A DNA stretch of 64,000 nt, taken from positions 249,342 to 313,341 of the forward strand of contig NW_001799289.1 of assembly GCF_000165425.1 (NCBI RefSeq), given 5' to 3'. Origin of the DNA: Paramecium tetraurelia. Its lineage: Eukaryota; Ciliophora; Oligohymenophorea; Peniculida; Parameciidae. The translations under genes and the position numbers were made by a program. Numbering within the stretch: the first letter of the stretch is position 1; every line of letters begins with the position of its first letter. This document shows positions 46,923 to 58,654 of the stretch, in pieces. The notes beneath the pieces are model-generated. The model was not told where the DNA came from. It was given only the letters and a program-made list of their open reading frames with translations, and searched no databases.

Positions 46923-47189
46923 ATGGCTGAATTCAGTTCTTTGAAAAGGAAGTTTGAAAGTCTAAGGATAGTTGATGATGAATCTCCTAAAACAATAAAA
47001 AAAACCTTAATCTAGGATGCTGATTTGTATCTATTGGGAAAAAAGATTTAATCCATTCATTTAGTTTAGCCTTTGCAATAAGTCATAAAGAAACCGGATA
47101 TCTATTAGGCTTGCTTCTTTAAGAAGGACGGTTACAACCCTTTTTTATATATTGATCGACCTATCACAAAGGAAAAGGATGAGTCGTGA
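46923..47189 (+). CDS. 88-residue protein, unknown
   Basis: Single frame MAEFSSLKRKFESLRIVDD to KEKDESS-like end (DES before TGA at 47187). Mixed charge, with a conserved-looking segment YQACFFKKDGYNPFLYIDRP. No domain recognised. ATG has an A-rich leader typical of neighbours. Confidence 0.55.
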
Positions 47190-47522
47190 TATATATTATT
47201 ATAAATGATATATATATACTTTATTAGGCTAAAAAAAATAGAAAATACTTTCTATTCAAAAGCGATTAAAGCTATATTCATTTATAATTGAAAATTATGG
47301 GTGTAAGTTAATAGAGAATATTTCAACCTTTTAATTAATGCTTTGATTAAAGTTAATATATAGTATTAAATATTTATAAAAAATATTATGAAATGTAAAA
47401 TAGAAAATGGAGTTACGCTTCTTGTTATTTAATGAAATAGTGAAGACTTAATTAAATATATATATATTCGTAAGTGTTTTACTTTTAATTAATTATAATA
47501 TAATATATATAATTCTAATAAA
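47190..47522. other. Intergenic
   Basis: About 330 bases, very AT-rich with TA runs, between two plus-strand genes. It should hold the RING gene promoter. Nothing else seen. Confidence 0.4.
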
Positions 47523-47955
47523 ATGGAACAATTTGAACAATAAAATGAAAATGAAAACTAAGAAGAAGTTAGTGGAACAGTCAAAAAGAGAATAAAGAAA
47601 GTTTAAGCAAAGAAAAAAGTATCAAATGAAGAGCCTCCTGAAGATTGCAGTATCTGCTATCAAGAAATAATTGATAAAGTAAATTGACTTTTTTAAATGA
47701 TAGGGTATTATTCAGACATGTAAGCACTCCTATTGTTTCAAATGCATAGAGGTATGGGCTAAATAAAAGTAAACTTGTCCTTAGTGTAGAATGAACTTTA
47801 ATTAGATTAAAAGAGTGCGAAAATATGGAAGGGGAAGAAGATAAAAAATGTATAGTTATCGATCAGATGATTACAAGATTTATCATCTAATTTCTCCTAA
47901 TTCTATATTTCATTAATTCATAAACTAGTTGCTTAACATGCCCGAAGAATATTGA
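47523..47955 (+). CDS. RING-finger protein (probable E3 ubiquitin ligase)
   Basis: About 135 residues. An acidic then basic N terminus leads to a C3HC4 RING: PEDCSICYQEI, a 25-nt intron inside the RING, TCKHSYCFKCIEVWAK, then QTCPQCRMNF. All eight metal ligands are present. A basic patch RVRKYGRGRR follows, then a helical end. The conserved Trp after the sixth ligand (EVWAK) fits a functional E2-binding surface. Confidence 0.85.
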
Positions 47956-48266
47956 TCTAAATTATTTGGGGATTAAGAATGAATTAAATAAACATAATGG
48001 TATTTTTACTATTTGTATAATCTAATGTGTTATAATTATTTTTGCATATTCTTTTTTATTAAATTTTATACTTGATTGTTATTAATAATAAAATTATATG
48101 GTAATTATTAGAAATCAGAATATAATTAAGAAGTAAGTGAATTAATAATAAAATAAACCATTATTATATCATAATGAATTTTTAGACTAAATTTTGACTT
48201 AGATAATGTTAGTTTTTGATTATAATTAATATTTAGTCATTAAAAAATCGGTTATATTAAACCTAT
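47956..48266. other. Intergenic between convergent genes
   Basis: About 310 bases between the RING gene stop (+) and the PH-kinase stop (-), so it holds two 3' ends and needs no promoter. No supported element. Confidence 0.4.
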
Positions 48267-50061
48267 TCAAGATTATTTAAGTAATTCATTATCAATTTTA
48301 GGTTAGGTTCGATTGAAAATAGACTGATCTTGTGATGTTGACTTTAATAATAATATTTGAGATGCTTAATTAGTTGAATGATTTTAATCCACAAACTTCT
48401 TTAATTTCCCTATCAATTAATATTGAGGTAATTTATGAGATTGAGGCGGTTCGTCTTCAAATATCATATCTCCAAAGTCACCTTCTAAATTTCTAATTGA
48501 AATGAATTTTTCACTATCTTTAAATTATTCTTGTATAGATTGCATCATAGCATACTATGGTGTATATATGAAGGCATCTTATTTGTTGTTTACAATAGAT
48601 ATTTATGCAGTACAGAATTCAGGTATACCACAGCTAAAATATTTCATATATCCACAACTCCCAATATCATTTGAACTTGATTTAGTGATTTCTTTTTTAG
48701 ATTACCCTTATTCTGCATTATTATTCAATTCTAGGTATCTTTACCCATCTAAATTGATCTAAAACCATTCTTATTTCAACGCTTCATTAGGATTAGGTCT
48801 TTGTGATGGTCGACGATGGAGTAATAATTTTAATAATTGTAGACCTAAATTACAATTCAAATATACATTATGTGGATACTATTGATTCGATAGATTGATA
48901 ATCAACCTTGCAATTAAAGTTTTTCATTACTATCTCATCATACGAGGATCCCTTGAATGGTGATTTGCCAGTCAATAATAAATACATTAAACATCCAACA
49001 CTAAAGATGTCCACTTTAGAATCATAAAGTTTGTCTTACAATACCTCAGGAGCCACAAATCCAGGAGTACCACACCTTTAAAACATATAGTTTCCAAAAG
49101 GATCACAAAAATCAGCCAATCCAAAATCAGTAATTACTATGTCTTCCAAAACACCTTTTTTCCTTAATATCATATTTTCTGGTTTAAGATCTCTGTGGAG
49201 TATATTATTCTTATGCAGATACTCTAAGGATTTCAATATTGTTGCTATGACTCCGGCTACAATATTTTCTGGCAATTTTTAATTTTTTTTAATATGCTGG
49301 TATAATTCTCCCCCTTATAAATAATCTTGAACTAAATAGATGTGTGTCTCATCCTCATATACTTCATGCAATTTTATTAGTCCTTTGTAATTCAACTTTC
49401 TCAGAATGGATATTTCTTTTAATAAAGCCAACCTATCCGTTTCAGTGTTTATCATCTTACTTTTTTCGAAAACTTTTACAGCAAAATACAATTTGTCAGA
49501 TTTTTTGTTACAAAGATACACCTAAAAAATCGAAGAACATTCAATTACTTTAGCAAAGTTTCCTTTCCCAATCATTTTTTAAATATCATAATCTTATTTG
49601 AATGTTATCTGAAGAGACTATTTTTTTAATTCTTCCCAAATTTTTTGGTTTATTTCTTATGATCTTGAATAGAATTCTCTACATCTCTAATTTCTAGTAA
49701 TTCTGATCCCATACTTCTTCTAAAATGTCATAGATAACAAATTTTTACTCTATTACAGCTCTCCTTTTCCTGATCATTTTTATATATAATTTTCTCTATT
49801 CTACTCTTATTAAGATTGATCTGATGTTATGTTTTATGATTTGGCTTGCATATAAATTTATATTATTACTCTAAGCTTGATTAATTTAGAATCATAAATT
49901 GCATAGTTTCTGCTTACCCAAATTCCAGTTTTTTAACTTTTCTCAAAGAAGATAAACTGATGTTCAATTTTGTCATTATTTATTTAGGATATTGACTTTT
50001 CCCAAAAGGATGAATCAATTGTTTGTTCATCAAAAAATGACCTATCTATTTTAGATTACAT
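48267..50061 (-). CDS. PH-domain Ser/Thr kinase (CAMK group)
   Basis: About 560 residues. The N-terminal PH domain is spread over several exons: [20 protein letters not shown], then a 25-nt intron ending AAG, a 29-nt intron, and [18 protein letters not shown] ending in the PH helix [10 protein letters not shown]. The kinase domain follows: [16 protein letters not shown] (27-nt intron), [46 protein letters not shown]. Tail with [12 protein letters not shown]. The PH plus CAMK-type kinase combination is common in ciliates and probably gives lipid-directed localisation. Confidence 0.85.
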
Positions 50062-50093
50062 TAATAATTAAATATATTTTTAGTAATTATAAG

Positions 50094-51324
50094 TCACTAT
50101 TTCCTATTTCCGATTCGAGAATTAATCATCTCATTTAAAATCTCCAATTTCTGGGTCATCATCTTATTGAATTGTTCATTCTCACCTTTAACACTACCCC
50201 TACTCAACGGTTCTTTCACTTAAGATGGAGTCTCTACTTTTTTTAATTGATTCCGAAACTAACTCAACGGAGTTGATTACTCTTCTTCAACTGTGGCTTC
50301 AATCAAAGGTTCTGCCGATAAATATTTCTTATTCTTAGGAGAAGGGGATTTCACTTAGGCCTTGTCCAAATTATGAATAATAGAATAAAGTGTTCTCCCA
50401 ATTTATCTACTAACCTCGTATTGAAAATTATCATATTGAAATTGAATATTATCATCAATTTGTTAGGATTACTGAATCCTTTCATATTCCAATGAAATGG
50501 ACTTCTTTGCTTCAGCTAAATTTGCTTTATTTAAAATGCAATCCTTAAACTTTTGAATACTTTCATTAAAAATAAGTTGCATCTCTTCGCAAATAGAATT
50601 GATCATAGTTTAAATAGTGTAAGCTTCTTCATTTAAGTTAGGAATTGATTCGGACTTCTCTCTTCTATATGAATTATTTGTAAACTTTGTTTAAGTTGAC
50701 TTCATTGAATTAATATTGGATTATTGCTTTGGTTTGAATTTATCTGGCTATTTCACTCTGACTTCTTCTATTTGCAATGTCTGTATCATAAACTATAGAG
50801 TATCATAGTCCTTGCAAACATCAAATACTGTATCTTGATTCTATAATAATATGATAAAATACAATTATACTTTATTTAACAGTTAGATATTAGCTTTGGC
50901 ATTCAATAATAATGCCACTGTCTCCAAATTTCCTCTCTAAGCTGCAATCATCAAAGGAGAAAATCCTTTCTTGAATATTCAAAATTAAATACTTTGTCCT
51001 ACTAATTTACATCAGCACCATGGTTCAACAGAAAATCAGCAGTTCTGCGATAATTGTAAAATGAACAGATCCACAATGGAGATTGATTTAACTATATCAA
51101 CCTTTATAAATTACTCTATTTGTCTTATTTATATCTGCTCCTTGAGTAATCAATTTCTCGATCATTGGACCATCATTCTTACGACAAGCAATTGTCAAAC
51201 AGGTTTGTCCTGACTTTGCATTTTCAACATCTATCATATTCGGATATTGTTGGAGTATTTCAATAACTTTATTAACATTCCCTTATTCAACCTTTAAAAA
51301 TAAGACCTAAGCAGTGCTATTCAT
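50094..51324 (-). CDS. Ankyrin-repeat protein
   Basis: About 380 residues. Start MNSTAQVLFLKVEQGN, then three or four ankyrin repeats: SGQTCLTIACRKNDGPMIEK, LITQGADINKTN, SPLWICSFYNYRRTADFLLN, HGADVNQQDK, FSPLMIAAQRGNLETVALLL. Introns of 23 nt interrupt the repeats, one ending in AAG. The C-terminal half is coiled-coil and Ser/Lys-rich (about 50.1-50.8 kb). It begins 32 nt upstream of the PH-kinase ATG side, same strand. Partner unknown. Confidence 0.75.
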
Positions 51325-51354
51325 TGATATTATATTGAAATTATATATATAAAT

Positions 51355-52463
51355 TCAATCAGTAATAATAGATTCCCCTTTATGAATCCATCTAACCCTC
51401 TTTCCTTATTCCCAAATTCCTTGCTTCTCTACATTCGAATCCCCTATATAAATTCCTGACCCATGCTATTTTCCATTCTACCATTATCCTCGATAAATCT
51501 AATAATCAACATCAACAGCATACTCGTCCATCTGGCCATTTAAATTCTCCATATCCATCCTTTTTATCATTTTTATATTCTCCATTATATCTCCTACCGT
51601 CTATCCATGTGAAAAACTATTGCTCAAAATATATATATACTCCTTGCCCATCCATTTTGTTGTTCTTCCACGTTCCTATATACTTTCTACCATCGAACCA
51701 AGTGTACTCCCCATAACCCTATATCAGATTATTATCAAAATCTCCAATATATTTAGATCCATCTTTCCATTGGAACTCTCCGTTGCCATGTTTCTTGCCC
51801 ATTAAGTATTGACCCTTAAAAATAGAGTTGTCAGGCCACGTTTCGATGCCTTCTCCATGCTATTTGTCATCTACCCATTAACCTACATATTTTGCGCCAT
51901 CTGCGTGAATATAGGTTCCCCTATTATCCATAATAAATTACATATCCATTGGCTTTATCATTCTGCCATTCTCCTATATAAACATCTCCACCACAATGAA
52001 TCAGTCTACCTATACCTTAAGCAGAGTTCTTTTGCCATTAACCTTCATATATTGATCCATCTATCCATATTTGGGTACCATAACCATGTTTCAATCCATT
52101 TTTATATTAACCGTAATAGACTGTTTAATCATTATACTCATAAGGGCCTAATTTAGGCAAATCTAGTTCTGACATTTCTTCAAATGGTCCTTATTCATCA
52201 AGTACTTTTTTTGTTTTTTCAGTAAGATAATTAGGCATTCTGGATAGTTTAGCAACCAAAGTCAAAGGGGCATGTTCATTATTACTATGATATTAATTTT
52301 TCATAGATTTCATGTCTTTTCTAACCTTAATTCCTCTGAAATAAGATTGAATTTTGATAGCTGCTCTATCAACTTAAAGAGAGCTATTTTATTAGTCTGT
52401 AACTAAAATAATTTATGGATTCTGTTTATCTAGCATTTAATTCCCATTACAGCAATTTCCCAT
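51355..52463 (-). CDS. IQ-MORN protein, predicted dual-acylated (paralogue 3)
   Basis: About 345 residues. N terminus MGNCCNGNQ (acylation site), IQ motif [18 protein letters not shown], then MORN repeats such as [17 protein letters not shown] and YEGQWQKNSAQGIGRL, ending [15 protein letters not shown]. Introns of 21, 22 and 25 nt lie in the repeat region. At the 21-nt intron the C4 run at 51918-51921 appears one base too long for the repeat to stay in frame. Closely similar in plan to 27733-28789 and 32068-33185. Confidence 0.82.
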
Positions 52464-52498
52464 TATATTTTTAATATAATCTTATATAACAGTCAACA

Positions 52499-53606
52499 TC
52501 ATTATAATAGTAATGAAAATAAATTTTCAACAAAATTGTGCTTCACACAAAAATTTGTGACCTCCTTAGCAAACATTTCAAATCTGAAAGTGCCTCCTCT
52601 TTCCTCCATGATGATTAAGACAGGAGCAACAATTTGTAACATTTCATAACTCATTTATGACAAGTCAACTTATTCAGTATTCAATTCTCCCTTTTGTTCC
52701 TTATCAAGCATATTAAATAGCTTCATCAATGAGGCTCTCCAAACCTATTAAACGACGCTTTGATCAGCACATGGTAAATTCAATACATAAGAATTATTAT
52801 TACTAGATTTGTTATCCTAATTATAATACTCTGGAGTCTTATTATAAATGTCCTTGTAAGTCTTGCTCACACTCTTTTCATTTAAAATCTCATGAGATCT
52901 CTGAGTAGTTTTTGGATGATATGTGAATGACTTATTTTGTTGGTCTTAAGAGTGTTATTTCTGCATTCTCAACTCTTGTAACTTGATTTACTTCTCTTTG
53001 CCATAATTGAGCAACCTTTGTTCTACACTATTATCCTAGCGTTTTTGTTTCTATATATATTGTATCATGGCTCTTACGACAATCTATTCAGAATTTTTAT
53101 TGATTTGGGGAGTGAATGTCAACTCGTTCTCATCTACAGGCTTCTATTATCTGATTTCTCTAGCGCTCTTGTCCCTCATCATCTTGCTAACTAAAAATAA
53201 ATTCATAATTTACTATCTTATGAGATATCTCTATAATGTGATCTACTGCTTACTAAAGGACTCTTCTTTTAACAACTTTGAGTTGAAATCTAACTATTCT
53301 ATTTATAAGGAGTTGAATTAGTTGAATTTCTGAAATAATTTGATTTCTAATCATGGATCACCTTTTATTCAATATTTATAGTGTGTTGTGCTTATTATTT
53401 ATGTTACGATATGCTATCAATCAACTTTAATAGATATCGTCCAGGAAGGTCATGTTTTGATGCAAATGCTATCCCCAAATCTCGGGGATCATCTCTTTCA
53501 TAAATGTATATCTAATCTCTCTCATCTTGTGTGATCTCTACTGTCTATAATCAATCATTCTAAATTGTACCATGATCGCTAACAAAGTCCCATTATTATT
53601 TTGCAT
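52499..53606 (-). CDS. Axonemal-like protein with FxPxIN motifs
   Basis: About 350 residues. The N-terminal part after a 26-nt intron reads VEITQDERDQIYIYERDD then AFASKHDLP, a segment I believe recurs at the N terminus of many ciliate proteins. A Ser/Gln linker, a second intron of 23 nt, and repeated motifs follow: LTFTPQINKNSE and KSFTYHPKTTQRSHEIL, separated by a coiled coil. The C-terminal helical domain RASLMKLFNMLDKEQKGEL resembles an EF-hand pair with degenerate loops. The extension to 53606 is needed because the upstream exons read through in phase. A microtubule-associated role is a guess. Confidence 0.65.
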
Positions 53607-53666
53607 TTTAATATAATATTAATCCAATTTAGATTTTATATTCATTTCTATAATAATCAATCAAGA

Positions 53667-54704
53667 TCAACCGCTACTTTTCACAAACTTCAAAACTATT
53701 GGAGTAGTTATCACTCCTATCGCAATTAATCCAATTAAAATAATACAACACATTTTCTAATTTATAATATCCATATCTTACTTTTCTACTCTTCTTATGA
53801 ATCTTTTATTCCTTAGCTAATGCTTTCTCTCCTTTTTCAATATAATTCTTAGCTTTATTCAAATTTTATTCTATCTACTATCATAATTCAATACCTATGC
53901 TCTCAATTTATTCTCCTTATTATGTTACCAAAAATGCAATCTCAGATAACATTTGAAAACAGTACTGAGTACTCTAAAAATACAGTAAGTAAAATACTTT
54001 CTCTAACTTTTGAATATCCTAATATTTATCTTATATATCTTAAACTCTGTAAACTAATTACAACGATGGTTAACCTAGGGTCTCTTTCATCACCATCTTT
54101 TCTAATCCTTAAGGGTCTTAAATGATATCTGATTTCTATTTTTCTGTCAAATTAGGTTCTAGTATTTCTAACTATTGAATTTGAATTTCAATACTTATCT
54201 CTTCATCTTCTTTTGAATAGTTTTGTTATAATTAAAAATCGTATTCTAACCAGATTACAATATAGATGCAACTTCTTATTGAATTGCCTTCTAATTATAA
54301 ATCATCGCTCTGGTTTCTGGTTCATCAGGATCACTTTCTTTAACTAATTTATCCATTTCATCAAATAACTTTTTTATTTCAGACGTATTTTTATTAATTT
54401 ATACTTGTAATTAATCAACTTTCTTCATTGATTCTATATATAGATTTTCTATAACCTTTTTCTTTTTAAGTGGATGCTGCTGTCTATATTATTTCAGTCA
54501 ACCTACTAATTTCTTCGTTGTTATTTCTAATTAATTGCAATTTCATTCTAATCATTGAACTTTTTTTTTAAAAATCAGGCATCATTTCAGCTATTGATTA
54601 TCTATTGGAAGGTATCAATTCTATTGTAATGCCATTCTATTGAGCTGTCTATGGTTGTCTATAATAGTTCTTACCTCTTTTAACTAATAGTATAGATCAT
54701 TCAT
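53667..54704 (-). CDS. Syntaxin-type Qa-SNARE
   Basis: Membrane-fusion SNARE of about 320 residues. Start MNDLYYQLKE, helical N-terminal region with DEMDKLVKESDPDEPE, a SNARE segment in the 53.9-54.0 kb region and, after 20- and 25-nt introns, the juxtamembrane part NKAKNYIEKGEKALAKEQK then KSRKK and a C-terminal anchor MCCIILIGLIAIGVITPIVL ending KFVKSSG. The [NQ]-x-A-x-x-Y[VI]-x-K-G and K-S-R-K-K tail are syntaxin hallmarks. The central frames are only partly resolved, so the zero-layer Gln was not located. Confidence 0.7.
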
Positions 54705-54728
54705 TTATTAAATAATAAATAATAATAA

Positions 54729-55312
54729 ATGTTGGATTAGCGTCAAACATTAAGTGATATTAAAAAGCTAAGAAATACTCCCTACATTTATTACAAATAA
54801 TACCAAACTATTGAGAATAATCAACAATAAGAGTCAAAATAAGCGAAACTGATAGCCAGGCCTAATGTTAGGTATTTGATTCATCTAATTACTGAATGTA
54901 GATCCTCTCATTTATCAACAGACATGAAAACCTTTCAAAATGGTAACAAGAACAGAACAAATTAAGATAAACAAGCCAATAACGTGAAAGAACCAAAACT
55001 CAATCTAATTACAGGGCCTTCAGTCTAAATTAAAAAGCTCCTTCTAATTCCAAAAGTCAACCTGATTTGATTGATGACAATGAAACCATTTTCGTACCAT
55101 ATCGACAAAGAAACATTTCCTAAAATAGTATCTCAATTTCATATGATAATACTAATAAAAAACAAAGCTTTTTGCCAGCTATGAATCACTAGGATCCAAT
55201 GTTATAAACCTTTGGAAAATAAGTTATCATCCTCAAACCCAAGAGATTCCCTACTGAGATATTTTAAGGAAATGTGAGCAAGATGAAGAAGCAATTCTAA
55301 TAAAATTATTGA
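54729..55312 (+). CDS. Polar protein, unknown
   Basis: About 193 residues: MLDQRQTLSDIKKLRNTPY, an Asn/Lys-rich middle, then QPDLIDDNETIFVPYRQRN and KQVIILKPKRFPTEIF near the end. The frame slips by one base at the A5 run at 55032-55036. Its ATG is 24 bases from the divergent syntaxin start. No domain recognised. Confidence 0.5.
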
Positions 55313-55336
55313 AATATTTATTTATAACTATATATA

Positions 55337-56675
55337 ATGGAAATCTCCTTTGATTTCGACCTTAAAGTGTATCAATAAATAGGTCATGGTGCGTTTAGTT
55401 AAGTATTTCTTGGTGAATACGATTCCAAAAAGGTAGCAATAAAAGTATAAACTTTTTGAATTTAAATAGGTAATGGATCCTATATACCTTGACTAATTTA
55501 AAAAGGAAGTAGAAATTTTGGAGTCCATTCATCATCAGAGTTTCGCCTAATACTTTTATGTATTATAATATTTTCTATTCAAAGAGCAAAGAAACTGAAA
55601 ATTCTTTATACATCGTCTAAGAATATTTGGAGGGCAAAACACTGACTTAATTCATCAAAACTGTTTAGATGGAAGAAACACACATCAAACAAATCATTAT
55701 TGAATTACTCGATTCTGTATCCTATCTACATTCTCAAGATATTATCCATCGAGACATCAAACCAGGTACTGTATCTATACAAATAGACAACATAATTATT
55801 ACGACTGAGGGATAACTAAAGCTTATTGATTTTGGTCTTAGTTCCCATTCAGAATCGAAACTATCTTATGATAAATGCGGAACCCTCTTATTTATGGCTC
55901 CTGAAATGATTTTTAAATAACCATATCTTAAATCTGTTGATATCTGGAGTTGTGGCATTATTGCATATCAATTAATCAATAAGAAGCATCCCTTTTGGGA
56001 TCCATCAGAATCTACTTCAACTTTTGTTCAGAGAGTTCAATAATTCAGCCCTAATTTCTAAGAAATGAATGAATATCAAAAATCTTTCTTTTTAAAATGT
56101 GCTGCTTATTCACCTGAAGCAAGAATGAACGCGAATCAAGCTTTATAGCATCCTTGGCTTTCAGGAAAAGGAGAATTATGGCAACCAATTACAATGGCAG
56201 ATATGAAAAAACTTTTTGATAATAAGATGAAAACACTTTAAACAATTAAAGCTCTTCTGATGATTAAATTTTTATGCCAAAAATTTGGAACTATTATACC
56301 TAACGAATTTAGTAATTATGAATTCAATGACTCCACAGCAGATACTAATACTAATTTTAAGTTAAAACTAGTTAGAAGTAGTTCTCGAAATCCTTCATTC
56401 ATTAAGCAAGTTCGTAGCACAAGTACTATCTTCTTTGAAAGCAATAATCTGCCATCCCCTATTAGATTTACACACAATAATAAACGAGTTTCTATCTCTC
56501 CAAATAAAACTATGCTGCATTCAGAATCAATTTAATTCAGCTAAATTGCCAAAAGAAATACACAAGTTATAAAACTGCCGTAATTTTATACTTATAATAT
56601 AGTCCATTGTCAAATTCTCCTGTTTTAAAAAAATAAAGAAAAAGCAATTTAAATTTTAGATTGAAATAGTATTGA
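55337..56675 (+). CDS. Ser/Thr protein kinase
   Basis: About 420 residues. Kinase motifs: IGHGAFSQVFLGEYDSK, KVAIK (intron of 25 nt follows), DIIHRDIKPDNIII (21-nt intron inside), LIDFGLSS, CGTLLFMAPEMIF, VDIWSCGIIAYQLI and a domain end at LQHPWLSG. HRDIKP and the AP-E box are intact, so it is probably active. A Ser/Arg/Asn-rich tail follows; a 23-nt intron in the tail moves the end to TGA 56673-56675. CAMK or ULK-related by overall look; subgroup not set. Confidence 0.8.
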
Positions 56676-56854
56676 ATTTGTTTATTGATAAATTTTAACA
56701 GAACAAATATATTTTGATTGATGTAAATTTATTTAAAACACTTTTACTTTCAATTTATAGGAATAGTAAAGGTGATAAGGCTGACGATTATAAATAATTT
56801 TACTTAATTTAATATTACAATACAAAAATAATGGATAATTATAAACTTATATAT

Positions 56855-58636
56855 TCATCTATTTGTTGTAATAAAGGTTTTTGCATAATAAAATTCTTGA
56901 AGAGTTTTTATTCTTTTTCCAAATTCATTTGTAGCCAAGGGACAAGAAGAGTCATGCGATGAGGATCTTAATTGAGTAGTGATTAATGATCCAATTTAAG
57001 ATTTAATTTTTAAACTGACTTCTCTATTAGCTTAAAACTACTAAAATCTCATTTTTCTATAAGATTTTAACACTTAACATTCAAGTGCAAAATTGTTTTG
57101 GGAGATGGATTTTTATAAATTTATAGGCGGAATGACACTGTTACTTTTAATTTAGGACTATTTCTTTTATTTCAATAATTCAATTTATTTTTTATGAAAG
57201 ATAAACATATTTTCAGATTGAGGAGTAATTTTCTTACTAATTAAATTATTAGAATTAACAATATCAGTAGTAGTAAACATACTTTTTTATTGAGATCTCA
57301 AAATCTTTTAGTTTAACTTATTAGTGTCTCTATATAATTCATCGACTGTGACTCTTTCAGTATTGGTAGAATCAGGATATTGTAATTTTTCCATCGCCTT
57401 ATCTTGTTTTTGAATATTTTCAAATAGATACTTCTCTCTTCTTTGTAAGTAAGACCTGATTACAAAGGATTTCTCTTTCAAAATTTTAAGAAAGTCAGGA
57501 TGGTTTTTCCTAACAATATTAAAAGCGTCACTTTCCATATAATAAGCGAGAGTATTATCAGAGGTCATGCAAGAATAGAGTCTGACGGGATGGTTGTCTA
57601 TAAGTTCTGCTTCTCCAACAAAAGAGTTATCAGAAAGCTGTGAGAGAGTTACTTTCTTTTTTGGTTTTATTTTTGATTAAAAAATAGATGGTTCTTTATG
57701 CTTGCCATGCAAAGCATCTTCATCATAAGATCTATAAATTTCGACTCTCCCTCTAACAATCAATAAAAAGAATTTAGGTTCATCTCCCTCCTTCCATAAA
57801 ACAGTTTATGGGGCAAATTCAATTTTTTAAAAATATTAAATAAACTTGGTTACAATAAATTTACTGACACCCACAAAAATACTTAAAAAGTATTCAAAGG
57901 TTTGATTCTTTTCTTTAATAGATCTTTCTCCAACGCTTTTAAAATCCTGTCTATTCATAGTTAAAACATGAAGTTCATCTGATAACACTAAAATGCTGGC
58001 AGTACGTGGTTTGTCAGAAGATAAAGCCATATCACCAAAGGCTTAACCTGAGTAAAATTAAAAGACTTTTTTATAAAGACAGATTCCATCTTTGAAATAC
58101 ATGTTATTAACCTCAAATGGGTTCTTTTACGAAGCTAGAAGTAATTCCATTTAGAGATCTTAGGCCCTTTTTTTCTTTTTAAATACAGTTTCATAATCTA
58201 ACACCTCTTCCTCAAATGGGTTCAAGTTACTTTTATACGTTTCAATAACCTCTCTATCATTAGCAATTTCTTCTTAAGACTTAGAAACAAAGACTCCTAC
58301 TTCTCCAAATAATATCAAATAAACTTTGTCCCCATATTCTCCATAATTAAAAACTATTTATCCTCTACTAAATTATTCGTATTTGAAATATGAGCAAGCT
58401 TGAGCAGTAAATTCTTCTATTTTAGTTCCCTCTGGGCAATTTTTTTTTAGAAATTCAATCTACGACATCATTGGAGCAATCTCCTCTAAAAGGGATTACT
58501 ATGTTATTCTTGTATAAGAACGGTACAAATTGAGAGGAATCTTCAAGTTCTCTTCATTTTTCTTTCTCTATTGATTGTCATCCACCTTCTGATCTTAAAT
58601 TACAGACTTTTTCATGTTTTTCGTTGATTGATTCAT
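56855..58636 (-). CDS. Protein with two cNMP-binding domains
   Basis: About 580 residues. First cNMP-binding domain: GQIVFNYGEYGDKVYLILFG and the phosphate-binding cassette FGDMALSSDKPRTASI, where Arg is kept and the usual Glu is Asp. Second domain: QTVLWKEGDEPKFFLLIVRG and a cassette SFVGEAELIDNHPVRLYS, more diverged. The C-terminal helical part is KKITPQSENMFIF and so on, with no kinase domain. Cyclic nucleotide effectors of unknown output; resembles the large group of ciliate CNB proteins without kinase or channel parts. Frame joins near 57.8-58.1 kb use short introns that I did not all fix. Confidence 0.75.
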
Positions 58637-58654
58637 TATAAAATAATAAAATTA

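Noticed and set aside
53067..53321. Plus-strand frame of 84 codons with hydrophobic N terminus
   Set aside because: It lies antisense to exons of the 52499-53606 gene, whose frame is supported by introns and repeated motifs.
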